Assembly (NCBI GenBank): GCA_902705865.1
Contig: CACSIO010000001.1
Span: 447,002 to 511,001 of the forward strand
Direction of reading: 5' to 3'
DNA from: BD1-7 clade bacterium
Lineage (GTDB): Bacteria; Pseudomonadota; Gammaproteobacteria; Pseudomonadales; DT-91
DNA: 64,000 nucleotides
Under the pieces are notes generated by a model, which had not been told where the DNA came from, did no database searches, and was given only the letters and a program-made list of their open reading frames with translations. Both the position numbers and the translations under genes were made by a program. Within the stretch, counting starts at the first letter, position 1, and every line of letters starts with the position of its first letter. This document shows, in pieces, positions 1 through 8,590 of the stretch.

Positions 1-1014
1 TCGCAGTAGGCTTTGGTTGTGGGCATACAGGCTCATATAACCGTCGCCATGATCGATGATCATTAATAGACCTTTGCCGCGAAACCAGTCAGCAAATATC
101 ACTCGGCCATAGTGGATCGAGCCGACTTCGCGTCCGGGGTTGGCGTAAAATGAGACACCTTCCCAGCGCAGTTGGGTGCTGCCGCGGCGTTTGCCGTAGC
201 GATTCTTAAGTTGCCCTTTGACGGGGCGTTGGAGTTTTCCGCGTGTGCTGGCAAAAGGTACGGTATCGCTGGGTAGCTGGATACTGGTAACGGTCTTTTC
301 AACGGCTTTTAATAATTCTTCCAGCTCTTTGCGTTCCAGCCGCAGGCCGGCCAGTTTCCCTTTATCTGAATCGATCTCGGCGTTCAGCTGTTTCAATGTT
401 GATTCACGGGATCGAAGGGTATTTTTCAATGTTGCTTGTTGGTTCAACAGCTCGGTTTTATTGGCCAGTAACGCTTTGGTTTTGGATTGTAATACGGGTT
501 TAACGGTTTCCAGTTCGGCCACGGTGTCACGAAAGGCCTCAATGGCACCGAGATGTGCTTTGTTTAAATAGTCGGCATAAATCAATGAGCGGCTAAATTT
601 TTCAGGGCTCTCCTGATTAAGCAGTACCTTAATGCGTTTTTCCCGGCCAAGTCGATAGCTGGTTGTAATTAGATTGTTGATTTCGTCTTGTTGAGCAAGG
701 CTCTGCAGCTGCAGGTTTTTCTGGCGTGCAAGCAACCCGTTGAGTTGTTTTTGTTGATCACGGATTGTTGTTTGCAAACGTTTGGCGCGAGACTTGAGCT
801 TGCCGAGAGAGACCTCTGTTTGGCGCAGCTGTTTCTCCAGTTTGCGGCTGTGAGATTGCTGTTTGTCTAGTTGTCTTTCCGTTTTGGAAATGACTGATTG
901 CAGCTTTTCAAGATCTTTTTTACTGGGGGGCTTATCTGCCAATAGCGGCAAACTGCTGGCTGATATTAAAAGCAGCAAGGCACATAGAACCCTTGTTGTT
1001 GCGGCCTTGCCCAT
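1..1014 (-). CDS. envC: Murein hydrolase activator EnvC-like (partial, C-terminus off window)
   Basis: Periplasmic coiled-coil protein with a LytM domain, expected to activate septal amidases during daughter-cell separation. Translation from the ATG at 1014 gives a signal peptide (hydrophobic LCALLLLISASSLPLLA), a long Gln/Lys/Leu-rich coiled coil over about residues 30-240, and a LytM region from about residue 265 ending in DHGDGYMSLYAHNQSLL at the window edge. Where active M23 peptidases have the first zinc ligands (H..D), this reads RWEGVSFYANPG, so the site looks degenerate as in EnvC. It starts 32 bp after the gpmI stop, so a gpmI-envC operon is likely. The last part of the LytM domain is missing because the window ends. 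Confidence 0.88.
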   Translation of the reverse strand, partial: MGKAATTRVLCALLLLISASSLPLLADKPPSKKDLEKLQSVISKTERQLDKQQSHSRKLEKQLRQTEVSLGKLKSRAKRLQTTIRDQQKQLNGLLARQKNLQLQSLAQQDEINNLITTSYRLGREKRIKVLLNQESPEKFSRSLIYADYLNKAHLGAIEAFRDTVAELETVKPVLQSKTKALLANKTELLNQQATLKNTLRSRESTLKQLNAEIDSDKGKLAGLRLERKELEELLKAVEKTVTSIQLPSDTVPFASTRGKLQRPVKGQLKNRYGKRRGSTQLRWEGVSFYANPGREVGSIHYGRVIFADWFRGKGLLMIIDHGDGYMSLYAHNQSLLR

Positions 1015-1046
1015 GCTGCTCTCCTTTGTTGTGAAGTGGCTGACGA

Positions 1047-2576
1047 TTACGCCAGCAATGAATCACCAGACATTTCTTGAGGTTTTTCAATGTCCATCAG
1101 ATCCAGAATAGTCGGTGCAATATCTGCCAAACGACCGTTTTCGGCGGTCAGTTTACGGGCGCTATTGCTGACATAAACCAATGGAACCAGCTCGGTTGTA
1201 TGCTGTGTGTGCATTTGACCGGTCTCATAATCCAGCATCTGCTCACAGTTACCGTGGTCTGCGGTAATCAAGCAGTTGCCGTTGACTTCGAGTACGGCGT
1301 CGGTCACTTGTTTGAGGCAGTTATCGAGGGCTTCAACTGCTTTGATCGCTGCAGTATACACACCGGTATGGCCGACCATATCGCCATTGGCGAAGTTACA
1401 GATGATGGAGTCAAATTGCCCACCCTTGATGGCCGCAACCAGTTTTTCAGTTACTTCGGGCGCGCTCATTTCCGGTTGTAAGTCGTAAGTCGCAACGTCC
1501 GGTGAAGGCACTAAAATACGTTCTTCGCCAGGGTAGAGATCTTCGCGACCGCCGCTGAAGAAGAAAGTGACATGGGCATACTTTTCTGTTTCGGCGATGC
1601 GCAGCTGTGTGCGGTTGTTGTTTGCCAGAACTTCAGGCAGTACGTTAGTCAGTTGCTCAGGCGGGTAGGCGACAGCGGCTTTGATGCTCTCATCGTATTC
1701 CGTTGTCATAACAAACGCGGCCAACGCAAGTTTCTTGTCACGCGCGAAGCCGTTGAAATCGTCATCAACAAATGCGCGTGTCAGCTCTCGAGCTCTATCT
1801 GCGCGAAAATTCATAAAGATAACCGCATCACCATCATCGATGGCTGCACCGCCGTTTATGCAGGTTGCAGCAACAAATTCATCGTTTTCATCACGTGAAT
1901 AGGCCTGCTGCAGTGCCTCTTGTGCACTTGTGGCTGTGAATTCACCGTTGGCATGTGCGTATAAATTGTAAGCACGTTCAACACGGTCCCAGCGATTATC
2001 GCGGTCCATTGCAAAGTAGCGCCCGATAACAGAGGCTATGGTTGCGTTGTTTTCATCACAGCAGTTTTGCAGTTCTGCCAAATAAGCCTCTGCACTGCGT
2101 GGCGGAGTGTCGCGACCATCTAAGATCGGATGCACATAGATGTGTTTCGCACCGCGTTGTTTTGCCATGCGTACCATGGCAAAAATGTGCTCCTGATGGC
2201 TATGAACACCGCCAGGGCTTAGCAAGCCGGCAATATGCACGGCTTTATTATTGTTGACCGCGTTATCAATCGCTTTTACGTACGTTGCGTTATCAAAAAA
2301 ATCGCCGTCGGCAATCGATTTATTAATGCGGCTGATGTTTTGGTATACGATGCGCCCGGATCCGAGGCTCATATGGCCGACTTCGGAATTACCCATTTGT
2401 CCATCGGGTAAACCCACGTCCATTCCGGATGTCGCAATTAGCGTGTGAGAATAGTCAGCCAGTAGCTGATTCCAGCAGGGCGTTTTTGCATTGGCAATGG
2501 CATTATCTTCGATCGCGTCGCGTTGTCCCCAACCATCCAGAATGATCAAAACCGTTGGTGTTTTCTGATTTGCCAT
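1047..2576 (-). CDS. gpmI: 2,3-bisphosphoglycerate-independent phosphoglycerate mutase
   Basis: Cytosolic glycolytic/gluconeogenic enzyme that interconverts 3- and 2-phosphoglycerate using two Mn ions and a phosphoserine. The 509-aa length is normal. Seen: the N-terminal metal motif LILDGWG-type (ILDGWGQRD, Asp14), the phosphoserine motif MGNSEVGHM (Ser64), [20 protein letters not shown] and the C-terminal metal cluster ITADHGNCE / [10 protein letters not shown]. All expected catalytic blocks are present. It is the first gene of a likely gpmI-envC operon on the minus strand, and is divergent from the rhodanese-grxC-secB run. Confidence 0.97.
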   Translation of the reverse strand: MANQKTPTVLIILDGWGQRDAIEDNAIANAKTPCWNQLLADYSHTLIATSGMDVGLPDGQMGNSEVGHMSLGSGRIVYQNISRINKSIADGDFFDNATYVKAIDNAVNNNKAVHIAGLLSPGGVHSHQEHIFAMVRMAKQRGAKHIYVHPILDGRDTPPRSAEAYLAELQNCCDENNATIASVIGRYFAMDRDNRWDRVERAYNLYAHANGEFTATSAQEALQQAYSRDENDEFVAATCINGGAAIDDGDAVIFMNFRADRARELTRAFVDDDFNGFARDKKLALAAFVMTTEYDESIKAAVAYPPEQLTNVLPEVLANNNRTQLRIAETEKYAHVTFFFSGGREDLYPGEERILVPSPDVATYDLQPEMSAPEVTEKLVAAIKGGQFDSIICNFANGDMVGHTGVYTAAIKAVEALDNCLKQVTDAVLEVNGNCLITADHGNCEQMLDYETGQMHTQHTTELVPLVYVSNSARKLTAENGRLADIAPTILDLMDIEKPQEMSGDSLLA

Positions 2577-2670
2577 ATATCCTCATGCCCAGCGTTGAAA
2601 AAGGCGCTATTTTAAACAAAACTACCTGCTTTGCCTATTGTTGACATGGCAGAAGCGCAGCCCGAGTGTG

Positions 2671-2676
2671 TATAAT
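2671..2676 (+). promoter_or_regulatory. Putative -10 box for the rhodanese-grxC-secB run
   Basis: A perfect TATAAT lies 45 bp before the rhodanese start in the divergent intergenic region with gpmI. A TTGACA at 2641-2646 is 24 bp upstream, too far for a standard sigma70 spacer, so the -35 partner is unclear. This is inference from consensus only. Confidence 0.45.
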
Positions 2677-2720
2677 GCGGGCCTGATTCCAACAAGGTTA
2701 ATTGAACGGTTTTTTTACCT

Positions 2721-3134
2721 ATGCAGCTTATCTTTGAATTCCTTTCTCAGCAATGGATGTTGGCGGGTGCCTGGCTTATGTTGGCGCTTATGTTGTTTTA
2801 TCATGAGTCTCGTAAAGCAGGTCCGACTGTCGGTAATCAAGAGCTGAGCGATATGGTTAATCGCGAAGATGGCGTGGTGCTGGATGTACGTGATGGCGGT
2901 GAATTTAAAAACGGTCATATTACCAGTTCATTAAATATTCCTTTGAAAGACCTTGAAAAACGCAGTGTTGAACTCAATCGTTATAAAGACAAACCCGTGA
3001 TTGTGGTTTGTAAGTTTGGTCAAACCGCAACTGGCGCTACCAAAACCTTGCGTGCCGAAGGTTTTGAAAAGGTCTTTAAGTTGCGTGGCGGTATCACTGA
3101 GTGGTCTGCTGCGAACTTACCTTTGGTGAAGTAA
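2721..3134 (+). CDS. Membrane-anchored rhodanese-like sulfurtransferase
   Basis: 137-aa protein with an N-terminal transmembrane segment (about residues 12-27, MLAGAWLMLALMLFY) and a single rhodanese domain (about 38-135). The active-site loop reads VVCKFGQTATG, with Cys97 as the expected persulfide-forming residue. DVRDGGEFKNGHI is the typical rhodanese CH2A region. The topology suggests a domain tethered to the inner membrane. Rhodanese-grxC-secB is a common gammaproteobacterial order, so the role is likely in thiol or sulfur handling linked to envelope protein export. The true substrate cannot be read from sequence. Confidence 0.9.
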   Translation: MQLIFEFLSQQWMLAGAWLMLALMLFYHESRKAGPTVGNQELSDMVNREDGVVLDVRDGGEFKNGHITSSLNIPLKDLEKRSVELNRYKDKPVIVVCKFGQTATGATKTLRAEGFEKVFKLRGGITEWSAANLPLVK

Positions 3135-3214
3135 TTCATCGAGCCTTCTTGCGGGGGCATGCCTGTTGGCCCTTGCTGATTCACAATCCTGTCGTAAAAA
3201 CGAGTTAGACTTCG

Positions 3215-3469
3215 ATGGCTGATATTCAGATATACACTACCCGTTACTGTCCGTTCTGCGTTCGCGCAAAACAAATTCTGGATGCGAAAGGGACGGGTTA
3301 CACAGAAATACCGGTCGACGGAGACCCTGCACTACGTGCAAAAATGACCGAGAAAGCCGGTCAGCATACTGTTCCACAGATTTGGATCAATGATCAGCAT
3401 GTCGGTGGATGCACCGATCTGATGCAGCTTGATGCAATGGGCCAGCTAGATAAAATGCTGGCTGCATAA
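3215..3469 (+). CDS. grxC: Glutaredoxin 3
   Basis: 84-aa glutathione-dependent dithiol reductase of the cytosol. The CPFC active site is at residues 12-15 (YCPFCVRAKQIL), followed by the cis-proline region HTVPQIWIN and the glutathione-binding VGGCTDL. Length and motifs match GrxC. It lies 80 bp after the rhodanese gene and 20 bp before secB in the same direction, consistent with co-transcription. Confidence 0.96.
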   Translation: MADIQIYTTRYCPFCVRAKQILDAKGTGYTEIPVDGDPALRAKMTEKAGQHTVPQIWINDQHVGGCTDLMQLDAMGQLDKMLAA

Positions 3470-3489
3470 GAAATACACTAGGAGATATC

Positions 3490-3957
3490 ATGGCTGAAAA
3501 CGAAGCCCAAGCACAAGAATTTTCAATTCAACGCATGTACCTGAAGGATATGTCCTTCGAAACGCCTGCCGGCGCAGAAATCTTTAAACAGCAATGGCAG
3601 CCTCAGATTCAACTGGATGTGAATACACGCCATGAGAAGCTGGAAGACAATATCTTTGAAGTGGTACTGACGTTGACAGTCACTGCGAAGCTGGAAGAGC
3701 AAACCGGCTTCCTAATTGAGATCCAGCAGGCAGGTATTTTCTTATGCCGCGGTCTTGAAGACGCTCAGTTACGTCAGGTTTTGTCGACTGTTGCACCTAA
3801 TATTCTGTTTCCTTATGCACGTGAAACCATTGATTCACTGGCCGTTAAAGGTAGCTTCCCTGCATTGATGCTGGCGCCGATTAACTTCGATGCTCTATAT
3901 CAGCAAGCGTTGCAGCAAGCACAGCAGCAAGAAGAGCAAGGCGAAGCCAAGCACTGA
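3490..3957 (+). CDS. secB: Protein-export chaperone SecB
   Basis: 155-aa cytosolic chaperone that forms tetramers, keeps preproteins unfolded and delivers them to SecA. The family blocks FSIQRMYLKDMSFETP, the VTAKLEEQTGFLIEIQQAGIF strand region, LFPYARETIDSLAVKGSFPALMLAPINF and a C-terminal Gln-rich tail are present. A strong AGGAG sits just upstream of the ATG. A bidirectional terminator follows at 4014-4047. Confidence 0.98.
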   Translation: MAENEAQAQEFSIQRMYLKDMSFETPAGAEIFKQQWQPQIQLDVNTRHEKLEDNIFEVVLTLTVTAKLEEQTGFLIEIQQAGIFLCRGLEDAQLRQVLSTVAPNILFPYARETIDSLAVKGSFPALMLAPINFDALYQQALQQAQQQEEQGEAKH

Positions 3958-4013
3958 TTATTGATGTGAGTTTGCGGGTTTTTGTTGTACAAGAGCCCAT
4001 GCAAATGCCCATT

Positions 4014-4047
4014 AAAAAAGCCGTTGTGGAATCACAACGGCTTTTTT
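4014..4047. terminator. Bidirectional intrinsic terminator between secB and crp
   Basis: Nine-bp perfect stem GCCGTTGTG/CACAACGGC (4020-4028 and 4033-4041) with a GAAT loop, flanked by A6 on the left and T6 on the right. It can stop both secB (+) and crp (-) transcripts. Confidence 0.93.
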
Positions 4048-4092
4048 GTGTTTGCTCGATAAGCGAGCGATTTGCTTGATAGCTACGTCGTA

Positions 4093-4782
4093 CTATCGGG
4101 TTCCGTAAACCACCATGGTTTTGCCGCTGACTTGAACCAGACCTTGTTCTTCCAAGGTTTTTAATACGCGACCTGCCATTTCACGCGAGCAACCAACAAT
4201 ACGGCCGATTTCTTGGCGCGTAATTTTGATTTGCATGCCGTCAGGGTGTGTCATCGCATCCGGTTGTTTGCAAAGATCCAGCAGTGTGCGTGCAACTCGT
4301 CCGGTAACGTCTAAAAATGCCAAGTCGCCCACTTTCTGAGTGGTGTCTTTCAGGCGTTTAGCCATTTGACGTGTCAGTTCGAAGAGAAATTTAGGCTCTT
4401 TTTGAGTCAACATAATGAATTTTTCATACGAGATTTCAGCAATTTCGCAGGCACTTTTGGTGCGCACCCAAGCCGAGCGAGAATCGCTGGGGTCGAATAA
4501 TCCCATTTCACCGAAAAAATCTCCGCGGTTGAGGTAGGCAACAATCATTTCTTTGCCTTCTTCATCTTCGAGAATAACCGTAACGGACCCGTCAACGATA
4601 TAAAACAGCGTGTCGCTCGAATCACCGGCGCAGACAACGGTGCTTTTAGCGGGGTACTTGCGCAAACTGCAGTGGGAAAGGAACAAGTCTACGTTGTCAA
4701 TATGTGTGCTTAATGGACGATTTAACAAAGCAATATCCCCAGTGCGTCTTATTGTCAATTGTGAAGGAAGCTTAACCTGCAA
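4093..4782 (-). CDS. crp: cAMP receptor protein, Vfr-like
   Basis: Global cAMP-responsive transcription factor. The N-terminal cyclic-nucleotide domain contains [14 protein letters not shown] and the RSAWVRTKS phosphate-binding stretch. The C-terminal winged helix contains [21 protein letters not shown], nearly identical to the Vfr/Crp recognition helix. The [18 protein letters not shown] region is typical of Pseudomonas Vfr. At 229 aa it is slightly longer than Vfr at the N-terminus, so an internal start is possible. It is divergent from osmC, with coq7 nearby, as in pseudomonads. cpdA, which would degrade its ligand, is at 15977 in the same window. Confidence 0.95.
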   Translation of the reverse strand: MQVKLPSQLTIRRTGDIALLNRPLSTHIDNVDLFLSHCSLRKYPAKSTVVCAGDSSDTLFYIVDGSVTVILEDEEGKEMIVAYLNRGDFFGEMGLFDPSDSRSAWVRTKSACEIAEISYEKFIMLTQKEPKFLFELTRQMAKRLKDTTQKVGDLAFLDVTGRVARTLLDLCKQPDAMTHPDGMQIKITRQEIGRIVGCSREMAGRVLKTLEEQGLVQVSGKTMVVYGTR

Positions 4783-4908
4783 AAGCGGAGGTTACTAGAG
4801 CCCATTATCGATTCCTGGCTGCGAAAATGTGCGTAACGCGACAGTTTTGAATAAAAGGCATATCAGATAGACCTTCTTATAGGTATTTGGGTTCAGTTTT
4901 TGCGGAAT

Positions 4909-4945
4909 AGGCGCATTTAGGCAGTTGTGATAATATTCTGCGCCT
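4909..4945 (+). promoter_or_regulatory. Candidate osmC promoter with flanking inverted repeat
   Basis: An extended -10 (TGTGATAAT, 4926-4934) lies 39 bp before osmC. It is bracketed by a perfect 7-bp inverted repeat AGGCGCA/TGCGCCT (4909-4915 and 4939-4945). The repeat may be a regulator site in the crp-osmC divergent region. The binding protein is unknown. Confidence 0.4.
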
Positions 4946-4972
4946 CTTATTTCAAGCTGATCAGGAATTCGA

Positions 4973-5401
4973 ATGAAAGCAACAGTAAAATGGCTCGATA
5001 ATGCCATGTTCGTCGGTGAGTCCGGTAGTGGCCATAGTGTTGTTATGGATGGCCCTGAGTCTGCTGGCGGTCGAAATATGGGCGTGCGCCCGATGGAGAT
5101 GCTGTTGTTAGGGATGGGTGGCTGTTCGACATTTGATGTTATCAGTATCTTGAAAAAGTCTCGTCAGCAGGTTGTCGATTGCCGGGTTGAACTCGAAGCC
5201 GAGCGGGCAGACGCCGTGCCGTCGGTTTTCACCCGTATTAATATGAAGTTCGTTGTTAGCGGCCATAAGTTGAAAGAAGCCCAAGTGAAGCGGGCTGTTA
5301 GTTTATCTGCAGAAAAGTACTGCTCTGCGTCGATTATGATGGAAGCAGCGGGTGTTGAGGTTTCGCATAGTTATGAAATCGTCGAGCTGGATGCAGAATA
5401 A
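4973..5401 (+). CDS. OsmC family protein (YhfA-like)
   Basis: 142-aa OsmC/Ohr-fold protein. Members reduce organic peroxides with paired cysteines, though YhfA-type members are functionally undefined. Visible features are GGRNMGVRPMEMLLLGMGGCSTFDV, with Cys51 at the end of the long helix, and SAEKYCSASIMM, with the second Cys in the usual place. The paired cysteines fit peroxidase chemistry. It lies divergent from crp, an arrangement conserved in gammaproteobacteria, and is followed by a strong terminator. Confidence 0.92.
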   Translation: MKATVKWLDNAMFVGESGSGHSVVMDGPESAGGRNMGVRPMEMLLLGMGGCSTFDVISILKKSRQQVVDCRVELEAERADAVPSVFTRINMKFVVSGHKLKEAQVKRAVSLSAEKYCSASIMMEAAGVEVSHSYEIVELDAE

Positions 5402-5433
5402 GTGATCCGCATTTCTCTGAGGTGTTTTACTCA

Positions 5434-5472
5434 GACATAAAAAAACTGGCCGTGAGCCAGTTTTTTTATGTC
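5434..5472. terminator. Bidirectional intrinsic terminator after osmC
   Basis: Long palindrome: GACATAAAAAAACTGGC pairs with GCCAGTTTTTTTATGTC around a CGTGA loop. The T7/A7 runs flank a CTGGC/GCCAG core, so it serves osmC (+) and the Na/Pi transporter gene (-). Confidence 0.92.
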
Positions 5473-5517
5473 TTCAATTTGTTCACTGTTTAGTAGTAGT
5501 TGCAGGCGGCAGAGCCG

Positions 5518-6669
5518 CTACTTACTCGCAAAGATCAATATGCCAGGCATAACAAAGAAGGTGCCGAGTACATAGGCCAGAGCAAACGATTTGTTGCCGG
5601 CTGCAATATTGGCGAGTTTCTCGGCCATGCGCGGGGGTATTTCCCGCAAAGTGGGAATACCGTATATCACCAGTACGGCAAGCGTATTGTAAAGTAAATG
5701 TACCAGGGCAATCTGCAATGCAAAGACGCCTCGATCGCCATCAACGGCAGTGGCCGCGAGCAATGCGGTGACACAGGTGCCAATGTTGGCGCCGAGCGTA
5801 AACGGATAGATATCCCGCATACGGAAGATGCCATTGCCCACCAATGGCACCATCAGGCTCGTTGTGGTGGAGGATGACTGCACCAGTACGGTCACAACAC
5901 AACCGGAAGAGATGCCTTTTACCGGGCCGCGGCCGATCGCTGAGTGGAGGATTTCCTTCGCTTTGCCGGTCAGCAAATGCTTAAGGAATTTACCCATCAG
6001 AGTAATCGCGGTGAAGGTCATGGCGATACCGATAAAGATCATCAGAATACCCGAGACTTGAGTGCTTGCACCGAGCGCCAGCAAAAGATCACTCAATTCA
6101 GTGATTACCGGCTTGGTAATTGGCTTGATAAAGTTGAAGCCTTTAATGCTCATTGAGCTGCCACCGCTAATAGCACTGGTGAGCCAACCACTGAGCTTGT
6201 CGAGGATGCCGAACATTATCTCTAGAGGCAGGAATATAATGACGGCAAGGAGATTAAAGAAGTCATGCACAGTGGCAGCAGAGAAAGCCCGTTCAAATTC
6301 TTTATTCGAACGAATGTGGCCAAGACTGATGATGGTATTGGTGATGGTTGTGCCGATATTTGCACCCATAATCATGGGGATAGCGGTAGCAACCGGCAAG
6401 CCGCCAGCAACCAAGCCAACAATGATACTGGTAACTGTGCTGGAGGATTGGATCAGTGCAGTACAAACGGTACCGATGACGAGCCCAAGAAACGGGTTGG
6501 ACGCAAATTCGAATAACTGCGAAGCTTGGCCGCCTGTGGCTGTTTTAAAACCTGCGCCAATCATGCCAACCGCTAACAAGATAATATAGATCGACGTGAC
6601 AACGGCGAGCCACTCGAGCACGGCGCCTTTCGACAATACTTGCCGCGCTTTATTGACAGTGGTGGTCAT
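5518..6669 (-). CDS. Na+/phosphate cotransporter family protein (PF02690)
   Basis: 383-aa inner-membrane protein with about nine hydrophobic segments and the duplicated QSSS signature of the NptA/Na-Pi II family: TALIQSSSTVTS near residue 75 and VLVQSSSTTTS near residue 265. Each is followed by a GANIGT motif (MIMGANIGTTITN and TLGANIGTCVTA). The family couples sodium entry to phosphate movement. It lacks the C-terminal PhoU-like domain found in longer YjbB-type members. It stands alone between terminators or divergent spaces, so regulation cannot be inferred. Confidence 0.9.
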   Translation of the reverse strand: MTTTVNKARQVLSKGAVLEWLAVVTSIYIILLAVGMIGAGFKTATGGQASQLFEFASNPFLGLVIGTVCTALIQSSSTVTSIIVGLVAGGLPVATAIPMIMGANIGTTITNTIISLGHIRSNKEFERAFSAATVHDFFNLLAVIIFLPLEIMFGILDKLSGWLTSAISGGSSMSIKGFNFIKPITKPVITELSDLLLALGASTQVSGILMIFIGIAMTFTAITLMGKFLKHLLTGKAKEILHSAIGRGPVKGISSGCVVTVLVQSSSTTTSLMVPLVGNGIFRMRDIYPFTLGANIGTCVTALLAATAVDGDRGVFALQIALVHLLYNTLAVLVIYGIPTLREIPPRMAEKLANIAAGNKSFALAYVLGTFFVMPGILIFASK

Positions 6670-6874
6670 TATAATCCCCAGGGTGGTGACGCGTGGTTCA
6701 GATGTTGTTCGCTGAACCTTATTAAGATTTGGTATCCGGGTAGTTTGCTCAGACTGTCTCAGCGAACCAGTGGCGCTTTTCTTCGGCGCAGTATACTAAA
6801 GTCAGATGATAAATTTATGAAGCCTTTTTCTCGGTTGAGAAGCATGAGCGGCCAATTATTTTTATCGCCAAGTC

Positions 6875-7552
6875 TTATAGCCGATAGGTTGTAGATGTCA
6901 TTACTTTCGACATCAGCGTCATCGCCTGTTTGACTGCCGGTTTAAACGGCGTTCCACCTTGTTCGAGTGCCATATGTGCATGGTGGGCTTCGTCTTCTAA
7001 CATTTTTGTCAAAATGGCCCGCGTTTTATGGTCGTCTTGCGGGATTTCCGTTAGATGCTCTTCGAGGTGTTTGCAGACTTGATCTTCTGTTGCGGCGACA
7101 AACCCTAGGCTGATGTTGTCACTGATCGCTCCGGTAAGTGCGCCGATGCTGAACGACAGGCCATAAAATACCGGATTCAATAGACTCGGTTGGCTGTTTA
7201 AATCTTGTAAGCGTTCTTCACACCAGACTAAATGGTCAATTTCTTCATCCGCCGCTTGTTTCATGGCATCACGAGTTGCGCCATTTTTGGCAGTGAGTGC
7301 TTGCCCCTGGTAGAGCGCTTGAGCACAAACTTCACCGGTATGGTTGATGCGCATAAGGCCGGCAATGTGTTTTTGCTGCTGTTCATCCATTAAATCAGCA
7401 TCAGAAACGGTGGCTGCCGCGTGTGTATTGTCGGGGCGTCGGGTGGCTTGATTGGCACCCTGGGTGAGTGTTTTCAAACCGTTGTCGAATCGGCTGATCA
7501 AGTGATCCAATGTTGAAAAGTGCCTTGCAGTCATGCTTTTTAGTGTCCTCAT
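6875..7552 (-). CDS. coq7: 2-polyprenyl-3-methyl-6-methoxy-1,4-benzoquinone monooxygenase
   Basis: Di-iron hydroxylase of late ubiquinone biosynthesis, peripheral to the inner membrane. The ligand motifs are visible: [45 protein letters not shown] and [17 protein letters not shown], giving the E..ExxH pairs of a ferritin-like four-helix bundle. The first 225-aa start is [12 protein letters not shown]; the ATG at 7534 ([10 protein letters not shown]) is an equally plausible start. It lies 9 bp after a DUF1624 membrane protein on the same strand. The coq7-osmC-crp neighbourhood is typical of pseudomonads, here with a Na/Pi transporter inserted. Confidence 0.95.
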   Translation of the reverse strand: MRTLKSMTARHFSTLDHLISRFDNGLKTLTQGANQATRRPDNTHAAATVSDADLMDEQQQKHIAGLMRINHTGEVCAQALYQGQALTAKNGATRDAMKQAADEEIDHLVWCEERLQDLNSQPSLLNPVFYGLSFSIGALTGAISDNISLGFVAATEDQVCKHLEEHLTEIPQDDHKTRAILTKMLEDEAHHAHMALEQGGTPFKPAVKQAMTLMSKVMTSTTYRL

Positions 7553-7561
7553 GTCGCAGGC

Positions 7562-8275
7562 TTATAATACCATGCTGGCCTTTTTAAAGACCCATACTGC
7601 ACCCATTAACAGGGGCTGATGTACCAGATAAATAATCAACGATTTCTGGCTGAGCCATTCCACCGGGCGACTGTATCGTGGGCGATATTTCTTGTGCAAT
7701 TGAAACGCAGTCAGACCAATACCGATTAACACAGAACCGAACCAAGGGAATAAAGGAATATAATCCAAACTCGGTCGAGATAACCTGATCCAGGGCAAGC
7801 TATAGTCCCATCCATAATAGGCGAGCATCAGTGCTAGGCCTGCAGGTAATGCCACGTAAGGTATACGCAGGAAAAACAAACCAAGGATGCTCGACAATGC
7901 AATATTGTGCAGGATGCCAAAGTAGATCCAGGTACTCTGATTACTCAGGTAGGTTCCAAGGCTGACGAGACACGCTGCGCCAGCGATCTTCAGCCATCGG
8001 CGCCAAAAGGGGTTCCATCGAATGCCGCTTGGGTGAGCGATGCCAAGGCTGTAGCCGACACAAATAAGAAACAGGATGAGACAGCTGCGGCCAATAACGG
8101 TCGCCCAGACACTGGTGAATGTCTCGTAGCGGATATAATGGAACGCGGCCAAATCGTACATAAAGTGATAAATCAGCATTAATACGATGGCTAAAGCACG
8201 AGCATAATCGAGCAGCGTATAACGCTGGCTCGTATTTACAGGGGCGGTGTGGCTGGCGCCGATGGGATTATCCAT
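7562..8275 (-). CDS. DUF1624 / heparan-alpha-glucosaminide N-acetyltransferase-like membrane protein
   Basis: 237-aa polytopic membrane protein with about seven hydrophobic segments. The start DYARALAIVLMLIYHFMYDL, with RWLKIAGAA and IYFGILHNIALSS, matches the DUF1624 (PF07786) acyltransferase-3-like family; the invariant His in YHFMYD is the likely functional residue. Some members move acetyl groups across membranes, but the substrate here is unknown. It lies upstream of coq7 with a 9-bp gap and probably shares its transcript. Confidence 0.82.
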   Translation of the reverse strand: MDNPIGASHTAPVNTSQRYTLLDYARALAIVLMLIYHFMYDLAAFHYIRYETFTSVWATVIGRSCLILFLICVGYSLGIAHPSGIRWNPFWRRWLKIAGAACLVSLGTYLSNQSTWIYFGILHNIALSSILGLFFLRIPYVALPAGLALMLAYYGWDYSLPWIRLSRPSLDYIPLFPWFGSVLIGIGLTAFQLHKKYRPRYSRPVEWLSQKSLIIYLVHQPLLMGAVWVFKKASMVL

Positions 8276-8590
8276 ACATCAGGTCCGGTCAGATCAACAG
8301 GGCATAAGATACGTATTATTTGTGACAGTCTACAGGATTCTCCCGGATAATCGTTGCGTGCGGATAAAAACGTCATATTTCTAGAGCCGGCATGGGCTGT
8401 ATACGGGCGAGCAGCGGCCGTTGATGAGTGCCATTTCGAAGGCTCTGCGCGTTAACTTACATCAGTGTAATTTCGCCGTTCGCGAAATGATCTGGATATT
8501 TAGCGCTCATTTCTTTAAAATTTCGCGGTTTTACGTGTGTCTTTATTGGTTGCAGATGAACTGCGACGATAAAGTATTGAAGGCAGAATT
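8276..8590. other. Intergenic region upstream of the glycan cluster
   Basis: 315 bp between two divergently read genes. No ORF with coding character was seen. It holds a small hairpin, ATTTCGC/GCGAAAT around CGTTC, near 8470-8490. Promoters for both flanking genes must be here, but none matches consensus well enough to call. Confidence 0.5.

Noticed and set aside
2641-2676. TTGACA and TATAAT as one sigma70 promoter before the rhodanese gene
   Set aside because: The spacer is 24 bp; only the -10 was kept.
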